Positions 1-8,817 of a stretch of DNA of 64,000 nucleotides are shown piece after piece. The stretch's first letter is position 1. Every line of letters starts with the position of its first letter. The stretch spans positions 8,556,001-8,620,000 of the forward strand of contig NZ_CP086322.1 in NCBI RefSeq assembly GCF_023277745.1. The letters are read 5' to 3'. A program made the translations under genes and the position numbers. The notes beneath the pieces are model-generated. The model saw only the letters and a list, made by a program, of their open reading frames with translations, did no database searches and was not told where the DNA came from. Source of the DNA: Streptomyces halobius. GTDB lineage: Bacteria > Actinomycetota > Actinomycetes > Streptomycetales > Streptomycetaceae.

Positions 1-121
1 CGGTGCACGGGGAAGGCCGCGCGGGGTCGCGTAATTCCCGATATGTGTCAGCTCCCTGACAGTTGCGACAGTCGACGCGGCGCTGACGGGTTTCTGATGG
101 TGTGCCGCGCTCCTGCGCAGT

Positions 122-150
122 GCCGTACGACTGCAGTACTTCCGTACGGC
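122..150. repeat. Inverted repeat upstream of the DUF302 lipoprotein gene
   Basis: Arms GCCGTACG and CGTACGGC flank a short palindromic centre (CTGCAG lies inside). It sits about 90 bases before the first gene and could be an operator or a terminator of an upstream gene. The rest of 1-239 shows no gene I can support. Confidence 0.4.
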
Positions 151-239
151 TCGCGAACAGGTCGCAGCGGCATACGGCACCGGCACGGCCTCCGGCACGG
201 CGAGGCCGGCCTCCCGACACACTCATGGGGACCCGTCTC

Positions 240-827
240 ATGTCACTGACCCGCAAGACTCGCTTCCGTAAGACCCGCTTCCGCACCAAGCCCGTCCGCT
301 ACAGCGTGCTGACGGCGGGTGCGCTGGTACTGGCCCTCGGCGCCACTGCCTGCGGCTCGGACGCGGAGGAGACCACCTCCGGCAAGACCCCGAATCCGAC
401 GAAGGAGGCAGGCTCCCCCTCTCGGCCCGCTGAGTCGGTGCAGACAACCTTCATCTCCTACGCCTCGTCAAAGTCCTTCGCCGACACCCAGAGCGCGCTG
501 AAGAAGGCCGTGGCCGACAGCGGGATGATGGTCCTCGGCGACCTCAACCAGGCGGGAGCCCTGAAGTCCACGGGGCTGGATCTGAAGGGCGCGCACGCCT
601 ACTTCGTGGGCAATCCGGCCAAGGGCAAGATGTTCTTCCAGCAGAACCCGGCCATCGGCGCGGTGATCCCGCTGCGCATGTACGTGTGGGCGGATGAGCA
701 CGGCACTTCCCACATCGGCTACTTCGACCCGGCAACGCTGTTCACCGCCATCGACGGCAAGCTCAGCGACGGTGGCAAGCAGATGAAGATGGCCGCCGAG
801 AAGATCGCGAACGGCGCGGTCAAGTGA
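240..827 (+). CDS. DUF302-domain lipoprotein
   Basis: A 195-residue exported protein. The start is the ATG with GGGGAC about eight bases upstream; longer in-frame starts lack this. The N-terminus is basic, with the duplicated motif KTRFR, then a hydrophobic segment and a lipobox (LGATAC) with the lipidated Cys near residue 38. A Ser/Thr/Pro linker follows, and then a globular domain (from about residue 70) with the alternating pattern and the late 'YFDPATLF' strand of DUF302 (TT1751-like) proteins. DUF302 proteins are small homodimeric alpha/beta folds of unknown biochemical role. The stop overlaps the next start (GTGA), so the two are probably translated together. Function at the membrane is unknown. 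Confidence 0.75.
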   Translation: MSLTRKTRFRKTRFRTKPVRYSVLTAGALVLALGATACGSDAEETTSGKTPNPTKEAGSPSRPAESVQTTFISYASSKSFADTQSALKKAVADSGMMVLGDLNQAGALKSTGLDLKGAHAYFVGNPAKGKMFFQQNPAIGAVIPLRMYVWADEHGTSHIGYFDPATLFTAIDGKLSDGGKQMKMAAEKIANGAVK

Positions 828-1585
828 CTGCGGCCCCCGGCAGACACCCGGCCCGCACTCTGCTCGATCTGGTGCTTACCGCCCTGGTGTTGGCCGGGGC
901 GACCGCCGCCGGAGCGCTGCTGTTCGCCCTCGCCGAAGGCGGCTACGCGACGCTGCCCGACCTTGTGAGCGAGGTCGGGATTCCCGGTGCGATCACCGTT
1001 GTCCTCGCCCCGTTGATCGCCCTGGGCATCAGCGGGCCGCGACTGAGGCGCGCGGTGCTGCTGGGGGCGCTGGCGGGAATCGCGGGCACGGTGGTGCTGG
1101 AGCTGGTACGCGAGATCGGCTTCCGGGTCTTCGACTCGATGCCCGGCGACATCGCCATGCTGATGGGCGTCCTGCTGCGCGACCAGATCATGCGGGGCCC
1201 CGACACCGCGTCGAACATCACCGGATGGGCGGACCACGTCTGGAACGGCGCGATGTTCGGCGTCATCTACGCCGTACTCGTGGGCGGTTTTTCCTTCCGT
1301 CGCCACGGGGGTGCGCTCACCGCCACCGGGCTCGGCACGCTCTACGGGCTCGTGCTGGCGACCGGATTCCTGCTCAGCCCCGTGCCGAACGCGGTCGGAG
1401 CCGGCGTGCTCGGCGCCGACATGTGGCCGAAGTTCCAGATCACCGTCTATCTCGCACACGCCGGGTTCGGTGCGCTGACGGGCTGGCTGGTGCACCGCTT
1501 CGGTTCCCGCATCGCCCCGCTGTGGACCATCGCGTACGAGCTGCTGCCCGGTCACCGGCAGGTGCGGGACACGGCGGGGGCGTGA
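824..1585 (+). CDS. Polytopic membrane protein, unknown function
   Basis: A 253-residue protein starting at GTG that overlaps the preceding stop codon, so it is translationally coupled to the DUF302 lipoprotein gene. It shows about six hydrophobic segments (near residues 12-35, 53-70, 75-95, 143-160, 165-185 and 205-222) and a short polar loop around residues 100-140. No catalytic or transport signature is recognisable. The coupling suggests that the lipoprotein and this protein form one envelope unit, but that is inference from position only. Confidence 0.65.
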   Translation: MTAAPGRHPARTLLDLVLTALVLAGATAAGALLFALAEGGYATLPDLVSEVGIPGAITVVLAPLIALGISGPRLRRAVLLGALAGIAGTVVLELVREIGFRVFDSMPGDIAMLMGVLLRDQIMRGPDTASNITGWADHVWNGAMFGVIYAVLVGGFSFRRHGGALTATGLGTLYGLVLATGFLLSPVPNAVGAGVLGADMWPKFQITVYLAHAGFGALTGWLVHRFGSRIAPLWTIAYELLPGHRQVRDTAGA

Positions 1586-1918
1586 AGACGCCGCGGTGTG
1601 CGGGCCACCGCCTGCCGCACGCTGCGGACCGGTGAGGGAGAGCCGACCGGAGGGTACGTGTCCGGTACGCCGCCACGGGTCCCGGCCGGAGGCGTACCGG
1701 CCCGGCTCCCCTTCATCCGGTGAGGGGACACGAAAGGGGAAGGGACCACTTCCCCGACCGGGTCCCAGGGGCCGGCCGCTCCTCTCGCGTCGCGGCCGGC
1801 CCCGTCCGCTGCCCAGGCCGGCATCGCCACCGCCGGCCGGGTTCGGCGTCACCGCACAGCCCGCGCTCGCCTTCGTCAACGACGACGGCACGTTCGACAC
1901 TGTCCTCGGCGGCCTCGG

Positions 1919-2010
1919 CGCCACTATCGGGCCATGCGGCGGTACGAAGAACGCGGGCTGCTGCCGTCCGCCAAGCGCACCGCGGCCGGGTACCGTCACC
2001 GAACCGGAGC
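1919..2010 (+). pseudogene. Remnant of a MerR-type DNA-binding domain
   Basis: A short stretch reads RRYEERGLLP, then RTAAGYRHRT, which is the helix and wing signature of MerR-family winged-helix regulators. No start codon, upstream recognition helix or effector domain is present in the same frame, and the continuation is out of frame. It lies about 260 bases before merB. It may be the relic of a regulator that once controlled this locus. The surrounding 1586-2268 otherwise holds no gene I can support. Confidence 0.4.
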
Positions 2011-2268
2011 CAGGCGACGGCGTCTGCCCGATCATCGAGCGTCATACGGCCGCTTCAACCCGCTGAGGCGCAGGGCCGGCGCCGCCCGCTCATCAGTCGA
2101 TGATTCAGCCGGTCCGCGACGAACACCGGGAAGACCCGGCGAGGGCCCGCCGCCGCCGGGCCGGGGGCTTCAACGGAGGCGGCCCGCGGGCTTGACCCTC
2201 ACCCCGGGGGCAGACCCTATGGTCGGCAGGCATCGGACCCATCCACACAGGGAACGGAGGGACCCGCT

Positions 2269-2910
2269 GTGAACACCGACCCCCGGAAGATCGCCGACCG
2301 CTTCACCGACACGGTCAACCGAGCCCCCGGCGTAAAGCTCCGGCTACTGCGCCCTCTGCTCACGCTCCTGGCGACCGGGGAGCCGGTCGCCGTCGGCCGG
2401 CTCGCCGCCCAGGCCGGCCGGACCGTGGACGAGATCCGCGAGGCGCTGGCCGACATGCCCGACACCGAGTACGACACCGAAGGCCGCATCATCGGCAGCG
2501 GCCTCACCCACAACCCCACACCGCACCGCTACCAGACCAACGGCCGCACCCTCTACGCCTGGTGCGCCATGGACACCCTGGTCTTCCCGGCCATCCTCGG
2601 CCACATCGCCCAGGTCACCTCCGCCTGCCGGGCCACCGGAGAGCCGGTTCGCCTGACCGCGACCCCCGACGGACCCGCCAACGTGGAGCCGGCCACCACC
2701 GTTGTCTCCCTCGTCACCCCCGACGCGCCGGCCTCGGTCCGCGCCTCCTTCTGCAATCTGGTCCATTTCTTCACCAGCGCCGACGCCGCCAAGCACTGGC
2801 TCGCCGAGCATCCCGACGCCCGGGTACTGCCGGTCGCCGACGCCTATGAGGTCGGACGACCGGTCATCGAGCAGATCCTCTCCGGCGGCGCCGGGAGCGG
2901 CTGCTGCTGA
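2269..2910 (+). CDS. merB: Organomercurial lyase (alkylmercury lyase)
   Basis: A 213-residue cytoplasmic enzyme that would break the carbon-mercury bond of organomercurials, releasing Hg(II) and a hydrocarbon. The GTG start has GGAGG eight bases upstream. An N-terminal winged-helix-like region (residues 1-75) precedes the MerB core. The catalytic set is visible: Cys99 and Asp102 in the motif WCAMD, and Cys162 in SFCNLVHFF. These match Cys96, Asp99 and Cys159 of the plasmid R831b enzyme with a three-residue offset. The protein ends in a Cys-Cys pair, which in Mer proteins can help pass Hg(II) on. No merA, merP or merT lies in the window, so released Hg(II) would have to be handled by genes elsewhere. 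Confidence 0.92.
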   Translation: MNTDPRKIADRFTDTVNRAPGVKLRLLRPLLTLLATGEPVAVGRLAAQAGRTVDEIREALADMPDTEYDTEGRIIGSGLTHNPTPHRYQTNGRTLYAWCAMDTLVFPAILGHIAQVTSACRATGEPVRLTATPDGPANVEPATTVVSLVTPDAPASVRASFCNLVHFFTSADAAKHWLAEHPDARVLPVADAYEVGRPVIEQILSGGAGSGCC

Positions 2911-3117
2911 AGACACAGAAGGATGTCCCCGTCCGGGGCGTAGGGCCCCGGACCTGGCGCCTGGCGCGTCAGGCGGGCGCCGCCGTGTCGCCGGGCGGCC
3001 CGCGTCCCGCCGGGACGCCCCGGGCGCGCGATCCCGTCTTCGGCGCCACGTTCTGCTCCACGTGGGCCGGTGGATCCGCTGTACGACCCGCGGCCGCCCG
3101 TGTGGATACTGATCATC

Positions 3118-3738
3118 ATGCGCATCGACTTTGATCCCGCTGACATGAGCCGCAACGAGTTCTACAAGCTGCTGACCGCGACGGTGGTGCCGCGGCCGAT
3201 CGCCTGGGTGTCGACCTACGATCCACATAGTGATTCGGCGAATCTTGCCCCGCACTCCTTCTTCAACGTTGCCAGCGTGGCGCCGCCCGTCGTGCAGTTC
3301 AGCTCTGTGGGGCGTAAGGACACCCTGCGGAATGTCGAGGCGACCGGGCAGTTTGTGGTGAATCTTTCGCCCGAGGGGCTTTTTGAGCAGATCAATGACA
3401 CTGCTACCGATTTTCCGCACGGGGTGAGCGAATTCGAGGCGGCGGGAATCGCTTCCGAGCCGAGTCTGCGGGTGAAGCCGCCACGGGTCGCTGACTCGCC
3501 CGTGGCGCTGGAGTGCGAGGTGCACAGCACCCTCGGGATCGGGGACTCCACGGTTGTGTTCGGGCGGGTGGTGCACGCGGTCGTTTCGCAGGCTGTGATG
3601 GTCGACGGACATCCGGAGATCTCCGAGATGCGACCCCTGTCGCGGCTCGGGAAGGACGAATGGGGCACGCTCGGCGATGTACGGAGGCTCGCCCGCATCC
3701 GGCACGCGGAGTGGCAGGGGGCCGCCGGCGACAGGTAA
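3118..3738 (+). CDS. Flavin reductase-like (FMN-binding split barrel) protein
   Basis: A 206-residue cytoplasmic protein of the flavin-reductase-like family. The N-terminal motif VVPRPIAWVST, the following APHSFFNV and the central GQFVVN are the FMN-binding hallmarks of this fold. Members reduce flavins with NAD(P)H or act as FMN-dependent oxidoreductases; the exact substrate cannot be told. The ATG at 3118 is chosen because the family begins just before this point and upstream sequence is low-complexity. It stands alone, followed by a G-rich spacer. Length is normal for the family. Confidence 0.8.
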   Translation: MRIDFDPADMSRNEFYKLLTATVVPRPIAWVSTYDPHSDSANLAPHSFFNVASVAPPVVQFSSVGRKDTLRNVEATGQFVVNLSPEGLFEQINDTATDFPHGVSEFEAAGIASEPSLRVKPPRVADSPVALECEVHSTLGIGDSTVVFGRVVHAVVSQAVMVDGHPEISEMRPLSRLGKDEWGTLGDVRRLARIRHAEWQGAAGDR

Positions 3739-3829
3739 GGGGATAAGGGGGAAGGGAGAAGGGGCTGGGGGACAGGCAGGACAAGGGGGCGCGGAGACAG
3801 GGGGAGGGGAGGCGCGGGGAGTAACGGAG
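3736..3829 (+). repeat. Purine-rich G-tract (possible G-quadruplex)
   Basis: The spacer after the flavin reductase gene is almost entirely purines on the + strand and carries ten or more runs of three to five G residues separated by short A-rich spacers, unlike the mixed G/C composition around it. It could fold into G-quadruplexes or act as a transcription pause. It also lies in front of the EEP hydrolase gene. Confidence 0.5.
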
Positions 3830-3939
3830 GCTTTCAAGTGGGTTCATTTGAGGGGTACTTCCGCCCTGCGGTGATATCCGGGACTCTGTGGTGAGCTTGT
3901 CAGCGGTGTCTGTCTCTGCAACGGACCACTGGAGTCGCT

Positions 3940-4899
3940 GTGTCGGATATGGCCAATGTGACCGCTCTTGTTTCCGCGTCCCGTCAGTCTCCCGGTATCC
4001 GTGCCAGCGCTGTGAAAGGGGCCTTGAGCAGGCGTTTCGCGCTGCGGGCGGCGGCCGCCACGGCGGTTGGCGCCCCCGTGGCGGCGTATGGGACCGGGAC
4101 CGGGTACGCGGCCGACCGCGGGCGGGGTCTGCGGGTGATGACCTTCAATCTGCGGTACGCCGCCGAGACCCGGCCGAACTCCTGGGCCGAACGCCGGCCC
4201 GTGATGCGGACGCTGCTGCGCCACGAAGCTCCGCATCTGCTCGGCACCCAGGAGGGGCTGTACGGGCAACTACGCGATATCGCCGAGGACCTGGGACCGC
4301 ATTACGACTGGGTGGGAACGGGCCGGGCCGGCGGAAGCAGGGATGAATTCGCGGCGGTCTTCTACGATGTCCGCCGCCTCGTGCCCGTCGAGTACGACCA
4401 TTTCTGGCTGTCCGACTCGCCGTATCTGATCGGATCGGCCACCTGGGGAAACACCATCGTACGGATGGTGACCTGGGTCCGCTTCCGGGACGTGCGGGTG
4501 GGCGGTGAGTTCTATGCGCTCAATACGCACCTCGACCATCTCCATCAGTATTCGCGTGAGCGGTCCGCGGCGCTGATCACCGAACGGCTGCGCGCGCTGG
4601 ATTCCGCACTGCCCCGGATCGTGACGGGCGATTTCAATGTCCCGGCTCACGGCAATCCCGTGTACGAGGCGATGCTTGACGGCGGGTCGCTCGTCGACAG
4701 CTGGGACACGGCCGAGGAGCGAAGCGCGCAGTACGCCACGTTTCACGGATACCGGCCGCTGGTGCCGGACGGGGAACGAATCGACTGGATTCTCACCTCA
4801 CCGGCCGTGCGTACCCGCCGCGCCGCGATCAACACCTTCTCCGAGCTCGGTCAGTTTCCGAGCGATCACCTGCCGGTGCAGGCGTGGGTCGATTGGTGA
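3940..4899 (+). CDS. Tat-exported endonuclease/exonuclease/phosphatase-family hydrolase
   Basis: A 319-residue secreted metal-dependent phosphodiesterase fold. The GTG start has GGAG upstream. A twin-arginine signal is visible at residues 29-56 (SRRFALR followed by an Ala-rich stretch). The mature domain shows the EEP motifs in order: TFNLRY near residue 70, TQEG with the metal-binding Glu at 105, NTHLDH in the middle, GDFN with the Asp/Asn pair, and a C-terminal SDHLPV (Asp309-His310). The substrate could be a nucleic acid, phospholipid or phosphoinositide; sequence alone does not decide. A second, cytoplasmic EEP protein lies at 55838. Confidence 0.85.
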   Translation: MSDMANVTALVSASRQSPGIRASAVKGALSRRFALRAAAATAVGAPVAAYGTGTGYAADRGRGLRVMTFNLRYAAETRPNSWAERRPVMRTLLRHEAPHLLGTQEGLYGQLRDIAEDLGPHYDWVGTGRAGGSRDEFAAVFYDVRRLVPVEYDHFWLSDSPYLIGSATWGNTIVRMVTWVRFRDVRVGGEFYALNTHLDHLHQYSRERSAALITERLRALDSALPRIVTGDFNVPAHGNPVYEAMLDGGSLVDSWDTAEERSAQYATFHGYRPLVPDGERIDWILTSPAVRTRRAAINTFSELGQFPSDHLPVQAWVDW

Positions 4900-5009
4900 G
4901 GGGCGGGAGGGCAGGTGGCGTCGGGCTGCCGTGGCAGAGATTCTGTCAGTGCTAGGAATGCTGCCGGTGCTGTCGAAGCCGCCGGTGGCTGTCCATGGTG
5001 TTGGCGAGA

Positions 5010-5273
5010 TCAGTGTCGGCGGGTGGCGGAGCCGCGGATCTGGAGGCCGTCGAGGAGTTCCTGGGTCGCGGCCGCGACGGCGTTCACGGCGTGATCGAAC
5101 ACCTCGCGGTTGTGCGCGGCGGGCGCGCGGAATCCCGAGACCTTGCGGACGTACTGCAGGGCCGCGGCCCGGATGTCCTCGTCGGTGACCTCGGGTGTGA
5201 TGGGCGGACGGAGCGTCTTGATGCTGCGGAAGAAACCGCTGATCTGGGATGCAGCAGGTCGGAGGGATGACCA
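5010..5273 (-). pseudogene. DUF2277-family gene lacking its start codon
   Basis: The minus strand encodes a near-complete DUF2277 protein (SIKTLRPPI, then EDIRAAALQYVRKVSGF and HNREVFDHAV) ending at 5010. Family members normally begin with Met-Cys-Arg directly before SIKTL. Here that start is replaced by Gly-Phe-Phe-Arg and the frame runs back to a stop at 5274-5276 without any ATG, GTG or TTG. The 5' end has therefore been altered, apparently at the edge of the IS-rich region. Confidence 0.7.
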
Positions 5274-5701
5274 TCATCTGACCTGCGGCGCAGCATGCGT
5301 GTTCGGGTAGGTCGCTGCGTCTTCGTGCACTACGTCGGGGAGGTTTGCATGATCGTTTTCCCGTTGGTTTCCCAGTTTCCCGCCTGATCGGGCCGGGAGG
5401 CGGGAGACGTGAGCGCGGCTGTTACAGGGGCCGGAGAGCAGCAATGGTCTCCGGCTACTCGACCTCACCACCGAGCTACGTGATCGTGCTGTATCGAGTG
5501 CTGTTGATCGGTCATGAGTGACGTGGACGACCGGCTGGCGGTGTTGCGTTTCCGTGGCGATGTGATCGTCTGATCGTCGCGCAGGTGCTGCTCTGCGGAC
5601 GAGGTACAGGCACCCATCCGGCCCCGGAGCCGCGGCGCCAGGAACCCCAGATGGCCCAGAACGCTGATGCAATCCCTCGCCGCGAACTTCCGCGCGACCA
5701 T
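5274..5701. other. Unassigned spacer before the IS630 element
   Basis: About 430 bases. Overlapping minus-strand frames exist but none shows a plausible start, family motif or normal codon pattern. I see no gene here; it may be degraded flanking DNA from earlier insertions. Confidence 0.4.
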
Positions 5702-6335
5702 TACTGACTTCGGCTCGTCAGGGTGACGCTGGATCGTCGAGGGACAGGACGGTTCCGGCTATGAAGCCGTCGAGGGTCTCGGGTCGGTACTGGAGGCGTT
5801 TGAGGCGGTTGCGGACGAGTGTTTCCAGGCGGTCGAGGGCGACGACAGCGAGGTTGGCCAGGCTGCGTTTGACGTGTGCCCACACCGCCTCGACGGGGTT
5901 GAGGTCGGGCGCGTAGGCGGGCAGCAGGAACACCGTCAGCCACTCGCGCTGGGCGATCAACTCCCGTATGGCGTGAGAGACATGGGTGTTCAGCCGGTCC
6001 CACACCAGCACGATCGGCGCCTTGACCAGCTGGTGCACGCCGTCGATCAGCGCGACGAAGTCGCGTTCGCTCATGCTGCGGCGCTTGCCGGCTCCCGCCC
6101 GGTGGGTGCGCAGGCGGTGGCACAGCCGGGTGCGGGACCCGGGCCGCATCGCGATCAGCCCGGCCACCGACAGCCGCCCCGAGCGCCGCCCGCTGACCGT
6201 CACGGCCGGGGTGACGCCACGCCGGCCCCACGTGCGTCCTCGGGGCGGCCGACGGGTGAAGCCTGCCTCGTCCTCGAAGCAGATGCAGCCGCCGCAGGCC
6301 GCCCGGGCTCTTCTACCTCCGCCCAGGTCGCCTCC

Positions 6336-6538
6336 GTAAGTTGTTGGGCGGCCCGGGAGGGCCGGGTGTGGCTCAGGTTGCCTTGCCTGTAGTGGCTCGG
6401 AAGGAGTGGCCGCCCGGCTTTCCGGGGCGCCCTGGCTGCTGATTGAGATGTGCGCGCCTTGTGCGGTCGCTGATTACGGAGATGACAGCGGGGTGTTCCT
6501 CGGGCCGACAGCATGATGTTGGAGACGAGGAGGGGCGC
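6336..6538 (+). ncRNA. Candidate IS110 bridge RNA region
   Basis: IS110-group elements encode a structured bridge RNA in the non-coding left end that pairs with target and donor DNA and guides the recombinase. This 203-base GC-rich stretch between the left junction and the transposase start is in the right place and of the right size. I can see potential stems but did not fold it, so loops and guide segments are not assigned. Confidence 0.5.
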
Positions 6539-7741
6539 GTGCGCAAGGAACGGGACCGGGTCTGGGCCGGCATCGACGCCGGCAAGGCTCATCACTGGGC
6601 CGCAGTGGTCGACGAGACCGGAGCCACCTTGTGGTCGAAGAAGATCGACAACGACGAGTCTGCCATCCTGGCTGCGCTCGGCGAGATCCTGGCCCTGGCC
6701 GACGATGTCCACTGGGCGGTGGACATCTCCGGCACGGCCTCCGCGTTGCTGCTGGCCCTGCTCGCAGCTCACGGCCAGCGGGCCGTCTACGTGCCCGGCC
6801 GCACGGTCAACCGGATGTCCGGCGCCTACCGGGGCGAGGCCAAGACGGACGCCCGCGACGCCTACGTCATCGCTGAGACCGCCCGCCACCGCAACGACTT
6901 CACCGCGATCGACGTGCCGGCCCAGCTGGCCGCCGACCTCGCTTTGCTCACCGCCCACCGCTCCGACCTGGTGGCCGATCGGGTAAGGATGATCAATCGG
7001 CTGCGCGACGTGCTGACCGGCGTCTTCCCCGCGCTGGAGCGGGCTTTCGACTACTCGGCGCACAAGGGTGCGCTGGTGCTCCTGACCGGCTACCAGACTC
7101 CTGCCGCCATCCGGCGCCGCGGCCGGGCCCGGCTGACGGCCTGGCTAGCCAACCGCAGCGTCCGGAGTGCCGATACGGTCGCCGCCACCGCCCTGGAAGC
7201 CGCTCAGGCCCAGCAGACCGCGCTGCCCGGCGAGGACATCGCCGCCCAGATCGTCGCCGACTTGGCGGCGCAGATCCTGGCCTTGGACGACCGGCTCAAC
7301 CGGATCGACAAACAGATTCGCGAGACCTTCCGCAGTCACCCGCAGGCCGAGATCATCGAGTCCCTGCCCGGGATGGGGCCAATACTCGGAGCGGAGTTCG
7401 TCGTGGCGGCGGGCGATATGTCTGCCTACGCGGACGCCGGGCACCTGGCCTCGGCAGCCGGGCTCGTGCCCGTTCCCCGCGACTCCGGCCGACGGACCGG
7501 CAACCTTCACCGGCCCAAGCGCTACAGCCGTCGCCTACGCCGGGTGTTCTATCTGTCGGCGCAGACCAGCATCATCCGCGACGGCCCGAACCGGGACTTC
7601 TACCTCAAGAAGCGCGGCGAGGGCTGCAAACACGTTCAAGCTGTCATCGCCCTCGCCCGACGCCGGGCCGGGGTGCTCTGGGCACTCCTGCGTGACGGAC
7701 GGCTCTTCACCCCCGCCCCGCCGGTCGCGCAAGCGGCTTGA
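6539..7741 (+). CDS. IS110-family transposase (DEDD recombinase)
   Basis: A 400-residue transposase. The GTG at 6539 is preferred because AGGAGG precedes it, although the frame is open upstream. The N-terminal RuvC-like DEDD domain begins with WAGIDAGKAHH (first Asp) and includes GEAKTDARDAYV (later Asp pair). The C-terminal Tnp20 domain shows IESLPGMGP and the SAAGLVPVPRDSGRR segment, with the serine implicated in catalysis. These are full-length hallmarks without visible damage. The gene is oriented opposite to the IS630 gene that it interrupts. Confidence 0.92.
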   Translation: MRKERDRVWAGIDAGKAHHWAAVVDETGATLWSKKIDNDESAILAALGEILALADDVHWAVDISGTASALLLALLAAHGQRAVYVPGRTVNRMSGAYRGEAKTDARDAYVIAETARHRNDFTAIDVPAQLAADLALLTAHRSDLVADRVRMINRLRDVLTGVFPALERAFDYSAHKGALVLLTGYQTPAAIRRRGRARLTAWLANRSVRSADTVAATALEAAQAQQTALPGEDIAAQIVADLAAQILALDDRLNRIDKQIRETFRSHPQAEIIESLPGMGPILGAEFVVAAGDMSAYADAGHLASAAGLVPVPRDSGRRTGNLHRPKRYSRRLRRVFYLSAQTSIIRDGPNRDFYLKKRGEGCKHVQAVIALARRRAGVLWALLRDGRLFTPAPPVAQAA

Positions 7742-8324
7742 CTTCGTCATTGAGACTCCTTCCACAAGGTCACGGCCTGCTCGTCGCGCTCGGCCACCCG
7801 CCGTGCGGGCACCTGCGGGCTGAATCCGAGCCGGTGCATCAGCCTGGTGGCACCCGAGACGCTGTAGGAGACGTGGAACTTCCGCCCGATCAGCGTGGCC
7901 ACCCGCGCGGCCGTCCACACCTGGTCCTCCACCCAGCCATGCGCGGCCGGCCCCTGCTCCAGGTACCCGGCCAGCTTCTCCAGACAGCGCGACGACAGAC
8001 GGCACCGCGACCCGCTCGGACCACGCGAGGCCAGGGCCTGCACACCGCCTTCCCACCATATCCGGTACCACTGGTAGGCCGACTTCCGGCTCACCCGCAG
8101 CCGTTGCGCCACCTCCGGCGGCTTGACCCCCTCATCGAACAGCTCGGCCGCCTGCATGCGTACCGTCTCCCGGCGCTGACGTCCCGCAGCGGTGAGCCCG
8201 CCGCCATCCGCATACCTCACCCACCACGAAGTACAACCAACACCCCAGCCCCATCAGGGGAACCAGGAAAGATCACCCTGACGAGCCGAAGTCAGTAATG
8301 ATCCTTATTTTTTCCGTGTGCACT

Positions 8325-8370
8325 ATAGGCGTAGGGGCCCGTTCCATGTGGAGCGGGCCCCTACGCCTAT
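8325..8370. terminator. Strong hairpin, likely terminator of the RHS operon
   Basis: A stem of about 21 bp (one G-T wobble) with a four-base ATGT loop lies just beyond the stop of the minus-strand immunity gene. Arms start ATAGGCGTAGGGGCCC. T-rich and A-rich flanks on either side make it a plausible bidirectional terminator. Confidence 0.75.
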
Positions 8371-8379
8371 GGATTTTCC

Positions 8380-8817
8380 TTATCGGAGCAGCTCTTCAGG
8401 TACGGGGTTCTCGTACCCGATCAGCATCTGCACCGTGTCCTTGCGGGTCTTCTCCCTCATGAAGGGGATGGCCCTCTCCAGCAGGTCCTCCTCTTCCAGG
8501 AGTGCATCCAGAACCTGGAAGTACACGGCTCCTGTGAAGTACTGGCTCGACGCGCGCGTCAGGATCTCCACGAACTCGAAGCACCTGCCCATGAGCTCCG
8601 CGTCCGGTGCCTCTTTCCGGAGCTCCGGTTGCACGATCGGCCTCGTGAAAGCTTCGTCCAGGAGCTGGTACAGGTCGTACCAGACGTCCTCGGTTCCGAC
8701 GGCTTCGGACGCGGGCATCTCGTACATCTCCGCGATGTACTGCGCCGTCTCCGGCACCATCCGCAGCAGGAGCAGAGGGGCTTCTTGTACTTGGATCTCG
8801 CTCATCATGCCTCCCAT
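8380..8817 (-). CDS. Probable immunity protein of the RHS toxin
   Basis: An acidic, helical 145-residue protein without signal peptide. Its first ATG overlaps the RHS stop (TGATG); a GGGAGG motif just inside could instead direct start at the ATG pair at 8808/8805. Position immediately downstream of an RHS polymorphic toxin, tight coupling, small size and acidity fit a cognate immunity protein that protects the producing cell from the toxin tip. I do not recognise a named immunity family with certainty, so the role rests on context. The strong hairpin at 8325-8370 closes the operon. Confidence 0.6.
   Translation of the reverse strand: MGGMMSEIQVQEAPLLLLRMVPETAQYIAEMYEMPASEAVGTEDVWYDLYQLLDEAFTRPIVQPELRKEAPDAELMGRCFEFVEILTRASSQYFTGAVYFQVLDALLEEEDLLERAIPFMREKTRKDTVQMLIGYENPVPEELLR

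Larger units (their letters stand above)
6336..7755 (+). mobile_element. IS110-family element inserted in the IS630 transposase
   Basis: The element lies between two copies of the target tetranucleotide CTCC (6332-6335 and 7756-7759) within the IS630 transposase gene. It lacks terminal inverted repeats, has a long left non-coding end (about 200 bases) and a very short right end (about 14 bases after the stop), which is the layout of the IS110 group. The single gene is intact, so the element may be active. Confidence 0.85.
5718..8220 (-). pseudogene. IS630-family transposase, interrupted and frameshifted
   Basis: The N-terminal half (7747-8220) carries the helix-turn-helix region (VAQRLRVSRKSAYQW and a second winged segment) and stops at ...TLWKE where the IS110 element enters. 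The C-terminal half resumes at about 6331 with ATWAEVE, then continues in a shifted frame with FEDEAGF, the VWDRLNTH strand and LPAYAPDLNPVE, which holds the last two residues of the DDE triad. Joining the halves at the shared CTCC restores WKEATWAEVE in frame. The later shift (near 6310) might be a programmed frameshift as in some IS630 members or simple decay. Either way the IS110 insertion prevents a full protein. Confidence 0.85.
5704..8295 (-). mobile_element. IS630-family element split by an IS110 element
   Basis: Perfect terminal inverted repeats (23 bp each inside a TA duplication: 5704-5726 and 8273-8295, with TA at 5702-5703 and 8296-8297) define the element. TA target duplication and the encoded DDE transposase identify the IS630/Tc1-mariner superfamily. 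Removing the inserted IS110 element (about 1.42 kb) leaves about 1.17 kb, normal for IS630. Confidence 0.9.

Noticed and set aside
719..2035. Long minus-strand reading frame opposite the DUF302/membrane protein genes
   Set aside because: Antisense shadow of high-GC coding sequence; Arg/Gly/Pro-rich without motifs.
2344..3837. 497-codon minus-strand frame opposite merB and the flavin reductase
   Set aside because: Overlaps two recognised genes and has shadow-like composition.
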